A stretch of 15,997 bases of DNA, taken from assembly GCA_964531285.1 (NCBI GenBank), contig CAZHDI010000080.1, positions 1 to 15,997 on the forward strand, given 5' to 3'. Source of the stretch: CAZHDI01 sp964531285 (GTDB lineage: Bacteria; Pseudomonadota; Alphaproteobacteria; JAJFIK01). How positions within the stretch are numbered: the stretch's first letter is position 1; each line of letters opens with the position of its first letter. Shown piece by piece: positions 13,938 to 15,997 of the stretch. The translations under genes and the position numbers were made by a program. The notes beneath the pieces were generated by a model that did not search any database, was not told the origin of the DNA, and worked only from the letters and a program-made list of their open reading frames with translations.

Positions 13938-14048
13938 GGCATGCCCCTTCAGGATCGCTTCACTGTCGCGGCACTTTACGTCATTTGGTGCGCTTTGCCA
14001 TCGGTTGACGGCGGTGTGATCGGGGCGCATTGCAGGCGATGCGATCCG

Positions 14049-14062
14049 CCGTGCCGGCACGG
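14049..14062. promoter_or_regulatory. Perfect 14-bp palindrome
   Basis: CCGTGCCGGCACGG is perfectly self-complementary. Ten bases on, GGCCGGCC (14072-14079) is another palindrome. They lie 112 bases upstream of the leftward GTG start of the SpeE-like gene and could be a dimeric-regulator operator. Palindromes of this composition are expected occasionally in GC-rich DNA. Confidence 0.35.
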
Positions 14063-14106
14063 TGCGTAGTGGGCCGGCCGGGCGCATGCCACAAGATCTG
14101 GCCGTG

Positions 14107-14141
14107 AACGAATCGCGATGCATGCAGGCCCGCGATTCGTT
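14107..14141. promoter_or_regulatory. 11-bp perfect inverted repeat (strong stem-loop)
   Basis: AACGAATCGCG (14107-14117) is perfectly inverted as CGCGATTCGTT (14131-14141) around a 13-base loop that itself contains the palindrome TGCATGCA. GATTCG recurs once more 10 bases downstream. There is no T-run. Eleven matched pairs with mixed base composition are unlikely by chance, so an operator or an RNA structure is probable. It lies 170 bases upstream of the SpeE-like start and 459 upstream of atpH. Confidence 0.55.
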
Positions 14142-14164
14142 GCCGATTCGGCCCAGCTCTGTTC

Positions 14165-14179
14165 ATCCCCCGGGGGGAT
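14165..14179. repeat. C5G6 near-palindrome
   Basis: ATCCCCCGGGGGGAT is a palindrome apart from one extra G. It sits between the 11-bp inverted repeat and the next pairing stem and adds to the unusual density of self-complementary sequence here. No function can be assigned. Confidence 0.35.
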
Positions 14180-14181
14180 TA

Positions 14182-14243
14182 GACCCCTTGTTCCGACGAA
14201 AACGCGCGCATCGCGGGGCGATACACGTTTGACGACAGGGGTC
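14182..14243 (+). ncRNA. Candidate structured leader element upstream of the atp operon
   Basis: GACCCCTTGT (14182-14191) can pair with ACAGGGGTC (14235-14243) with one bulged T, closing a 43-base internal region in which AAACG (14200-14204) can pair with CGTTT (14226-14230). This gives an extended closed stem with an inner loop, as in cis-acting leader RNAs. It matches no riboswitch class I know, and the transcription start is not located, so it may be DNA-level symmetry only. Confidence 0.25.
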
Positions 14244-14599
14244 CGGTGCGCGAAACGGAACCGGGCCTTGGCGATCGTTCCGCTGATCGCCCGGCTGATC
14301 AGAGGTCATCGGCCTTATTGCGCACCCCAAGGGACCGTGTTACCAGAACCGGCGCTCGCGGGGTGGGTGGCTCTTTCCCTTCACGACCGGCCTTCGATAT
14401 CGGCAAATGCCGGTGCGGCGGGCCGTCGGGGCCAACCTTGCGCAGCCGAGCATCCGGCGGATCCCAATCGTCGCGCCCGGTCTTAACGCCGGACAGCGCC
14501 GTATCGGGCCCGGCGGCTTTTCTACGGGACCAAACGGGCACGGGTCCGGGGCGCACTGCTCACCGGATACCGGGTCATCGAACCCATGAGAGTTCACAC

Positions 14600-15160
14600 G
14601 TGGCCGATCAAACCTCGATGACAGGCGGGATTGCCGGGCGCTATGCCACCGCCCTCTTTGAGCTTGCCGACGATGCGGGCGCGCTGGAGCCGGTCGAAAA
14701 GGACCTGAGCGATCTCGGCGCCATCATCGAGGAGAATGCGGATTTGCGCCTCATGCTGACCAACCCGGTGTTCTCGCGCGAGGACCAGGGGCGGGCGCTG
14801 AGCGCGATCCTCAACAAGGCCGGCGCGCATGATCTGTCGCGCAGCTTTGTCGGTCTCGTTGCGCAGAACCGGCGCCTGTTCGTTCTGCCGGATATGATTA
14901 AGGCGTTTCGGGCGCTGCTTGCCGACAAGCGTGGCGAGATTTCCGCGCAGGTCACGAGCGCGCGGGCGCTGAGCGAGGATCAGCGCAAGGATCTGGCCGC
15001 GACGCTGAAAAAAGCGCTCGGTCAGGACGTTTCGTTATCGCTTGCCGTGGACCCGGCCCTGCTTGGCGGGCTCGTGGTCAAGGTGGGCAGCCGGATGGTC
15101 GACAGTTCCATCCGCACCAAGTTGAACACTCTTAAGATTGCCATGAAAGAGGCGGGCTAA
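14600..15160 (+). CDS. atpH: F1Fo ATP synthase subunit delta
   Basis: This subunit (equivalent to mitochondrial OSCP) sits on top of F1 and links the alpha/beta crown to the peripheral b stalk. From the GTG at 14600 the product has 186 residues, the normal alphaproteobacterial length. Helical N-terminal domain: GIAGRYATALFELADDAGAL (9-28) is the standard opening. The C-terminal domain ends with the conserved DPALLGGLVVKVGSRMVDSS followed by IRTKLNTLK. GAGAG at 14588-14592 lies 7 bases upstream. The frame stays open to 14246, but the extra 118 residues are unlike any AtpH and are not believed. It is the first gene of the atp operon and overlaps atpA by one base (TAATG). In many alphaproteobacteria priA is its direct neighbour; here 6.4 kb separate them. 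Confidence 0.95.
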   Translation: MADQTSMTGGIAGRYATALFELADDAGALEPVEKDLSDLGAIIEENADLRLMLTNPVFSREDQGRALSAILNKAGAHDLSRSFVGLVAQNRRLFVLPDMIKAFRALLADKRGEISAQVTSARALSEDQRKDLAATLKKALGQDVSLSLAVDPALLGGLVVKVGSRMVDSSIRTKLNTLKIAMKEAG

Positions 15161-15997
15161 TGCAAATCCAGGCCGCAGAGATCTCGTCGATCCTGAAAGA
15201 GCAGATCAAGAATTTCGACGCCCAGGCACAGGTCACCGAAGTGGGCCAGGTGCTGTCGGTCGGCGACGGTATCGCCCGCGTGTACGGTCTCGACACGGTG
15301 CAGGCCGGCGAGATGGTCGAATTCCCGAGCGGCGTGCGCGGCATGGCGCTGAACCTCGAGCATGACAATGTCGGTGTCGTGATCTTCGGGACCGACCGCG
15401 ATATTAAGGAAGGCGATACGGTCAAGCGGACCGGCGACATTGTGGACGTGCCGGTCGGTCCGGGCCTTCTGGGCCGGGTGGTCGATCCTCTCGGCACGCC
15501 GATTGACGGGCAAGGCGAGATCACCGGGGTCGAGCGCCGCCGCGTGGACGTGAAGGCGCCGGGCATTCTGCCGCGCAAATCCGTGCACGAACCGATGCAG
15601 ACGGGTATCAAGGCGATCGACTCGCTTATCCCGGGCGGGCGCGGCCAGCGCGATTTGATCATTTGCGACCGTCAGACCGGCAAGACGGCTATCGCCGTCG
15701 ATACGATCCTCAATCAAAAGCCGGCCCACGATGCGGGCGATGACGACCAGAAGCTGTTCTGCATCTATGTCGTGATCGGACAGAAGCGGTCCTCCGTGGC
15801 GCAGATCGTCAAGACGCTCCAGGACAATGGCGCCATGGAGTATTGCTGCGTGGTCGCCGCGACCGCCTCCGATCCCGCGCCGCTCCAATTCCTCGCACCC
15901 TTCGCCGGCTGCGCCATCGGGGAGTATTTCCGCGCAAACGGCAAACACGCGCTCATCATCTATGATGATTTGACCACGCAGGCCGTGGCCTACAGCC
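15160..15997 (+). CDS. atpA: F1Fo ATP synthase subunit alpha, 5' part
   Basis: This is the first 279 codons of the non-catalytic nucleotide-binding alpha subunit; the rest lies beyond the window. The beta-barrel domain (to about 95) has VGDGIARVYGLDTVQAGEMV (34-53). The nucleotide domain shows GRVVDPLGTPIDG (105-117), RGQRDLI (161-167), the P-loop, IGQKRSSVAQ (206-215), VVAATASDPAPLQFLAP (231-247) and IIYDD (266-270). The P-loop reads CDRQTGKT (169-176): K175 and T176 are kept, but the first Gly of GDRQTGKT is Cys (codon TGC, 15664-15666). CC at 229-230 stands where SI is usual, and Ser279 (AGC, 15994-15996) where AVAYRQ has Arg. The start ATG overlaps the atpH stop, so the two are translationally coupled. 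Gene identity is certain; the odd residues may be real or base errors. Confidence 0.96.
   Translation, partial: MQIQAAEISSILKEQIKNFDAQAQVTEVGQVLSVGDGIARVYGLDTVQAGEMVEFPSGVRGMALNLEHDNVGVVIFGTDRDIKEGDTVKRTGDIVDVPVGPGLLGRVVDPLGTPIDGQGEITGVERRRVDVKAPGILPRKSVHEPMQTGIKAIDSLIPGGRGQRDLIICDRQTGKTAIAVDTILNQKPAHDAGDDDQKLFCIYVVIGQKRSSVAQIVKTLQDNGAMEYCCVVAATASDPAPLQFLAPFAGCAIGEYFRANGKHALIIYDDLTTQAVAYS

Larger units (their letters stand above)
13938..14599. other. 662-base gene-free region between divergent operons, rich in inverted repeats
   Basis: No convincing gene, tRNA or rRNA is seen here. Open frames on both strands give low-complexity Arg/Pro/Gly-rich translations with no recognisable domain. The region must hold the promoters of the SpeE-like operon (leftward) and of the atp operon (rightward), but I could not find a pair of good -35/-10 hexamers; TTGACG at 14005-14010 and at 14229-14234 lack a matching -10. 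Its left half contains a row of palindromes listed separately. The right half (about 14250-14599) shows only GC-rich sequence and the atpH ribosome-binding region. Confidence 0.6.

Noticed and set aside
12918..14069. 383-codon plus-strand frame opposite the SpeE-like gene
   Set aside because: It is a composition-driven frame; the minus strand has the SAM-binding motifs and a good ribosome-binding site.
13938..14123. 62-residue N-terminal extension of the SpeE-like protein
   Set aside because: It would bury the signal-like segment and lacks a ribosome-binding site; the GTG at 13937 has AAGGGG 6 bases upstream.
14182..14243. Known riboswitch class upstream of the atp operon
   Set aside because: The pairing fits no riboswitch consensus I know; it is kept only as a low-confidence structured element.
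14246..14599. N-terminal extension of atpH by 118 codons
   Set aside because: It does not resemble any AtpH; the GTG at 14600 gives the normal length and opening sequence.
1..15997. CRISPR array, tRNA or rRNA genes
   Set aside because: No regularly spaced direct repeats, tRNA cloverleaf signatures or rRNA-like conserved sequence were seen on either strand.

Overview
The window reads as chromosomal DNA of a GC-rich alphaproteobacterium. The evidence is the odhB-lpdA junction at the left edge, the xerC/transaldolase/priA block in the middle, and atpH-atpA, which starts an F1 ATP synthase operon, at the right edge. From memory, xerC, a transaldolase of the fructose-6-phosphate aldolase group, priA and atpH lie close together in many Rhodospirillales-like genomes. 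I cannot name the species from sequence alone.

Layout. 1-1671 (+): the 3' end of odhB, carrying an in-frame stop, then lpdA (E3). 1691-2905 (-): a type VII toxin-antitoxin pair (mntA antitoxin, hepT toxin) followed by a small exported protein of unknown function. 2995-3981 (+): a nitronate monooxygenase-family flavoprotein. 3982-4190: a non-coding 209-bp repeat with inverted ends, flanked by a 4-bp direct repeat. 4211-5931 (-): transaldolase, then xerC. 6039-8237 (+): priA. 8356-11419 (+): a periplasmic PQQ-dependent quinohemoprotein alcohol dehydrogenase, 1 base from a subclass B3-type metallo-beta-lactamase. 11416-13937 (-): a convergent three-gene operon of an exported spermidine-synthase-like protein, a six-helix membrane protein and an exported SMP-30/gluconolactonase-like beta-propeller. 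13938-14599: a gene-free region with several inverted repeats. 14600-15997 (+): atpH and the first 279 codons of atpA.

How the genes work together. The edges hold core energy metabolism: the 2-oxoglutarate dehydrogenase complex and ATP synthase. The middle holds recombination and replication restart (XerC, PriA) and a pentose-phosphate enzyme. The five genes between priA and atpH look like an accessory block of exported or membrane proteins placed in an otherwise conserved neighbourhood. Its two arms converge on one TTAA that carries both stop codons. No pqq biosynthesis genes are present, so the dehydrogenase needs PQQ from elsewhere.

Most notable: (i) a TAA replaces the conserved Tyr codon just before the OdhB catalytic HxxxD motif; (ii) AtpA has Cys for the first Gly of its Walker A motif; (iii) PriA has lost three of the four cysteines of its second zinc site while keeping the first site intact; (iv) a fused-MFS/spermidine-synthase-like protein is split into two genes in reverse order, and the synthase half carries an apparent signal peptide; (v) a MITE-like element whose target-site copy supplies a stop codon; (vi) a cluster of palindromes between the accessory block and the atp operon. 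Items (i) and (ii) could be sequencing errors and should be checked against reads first.
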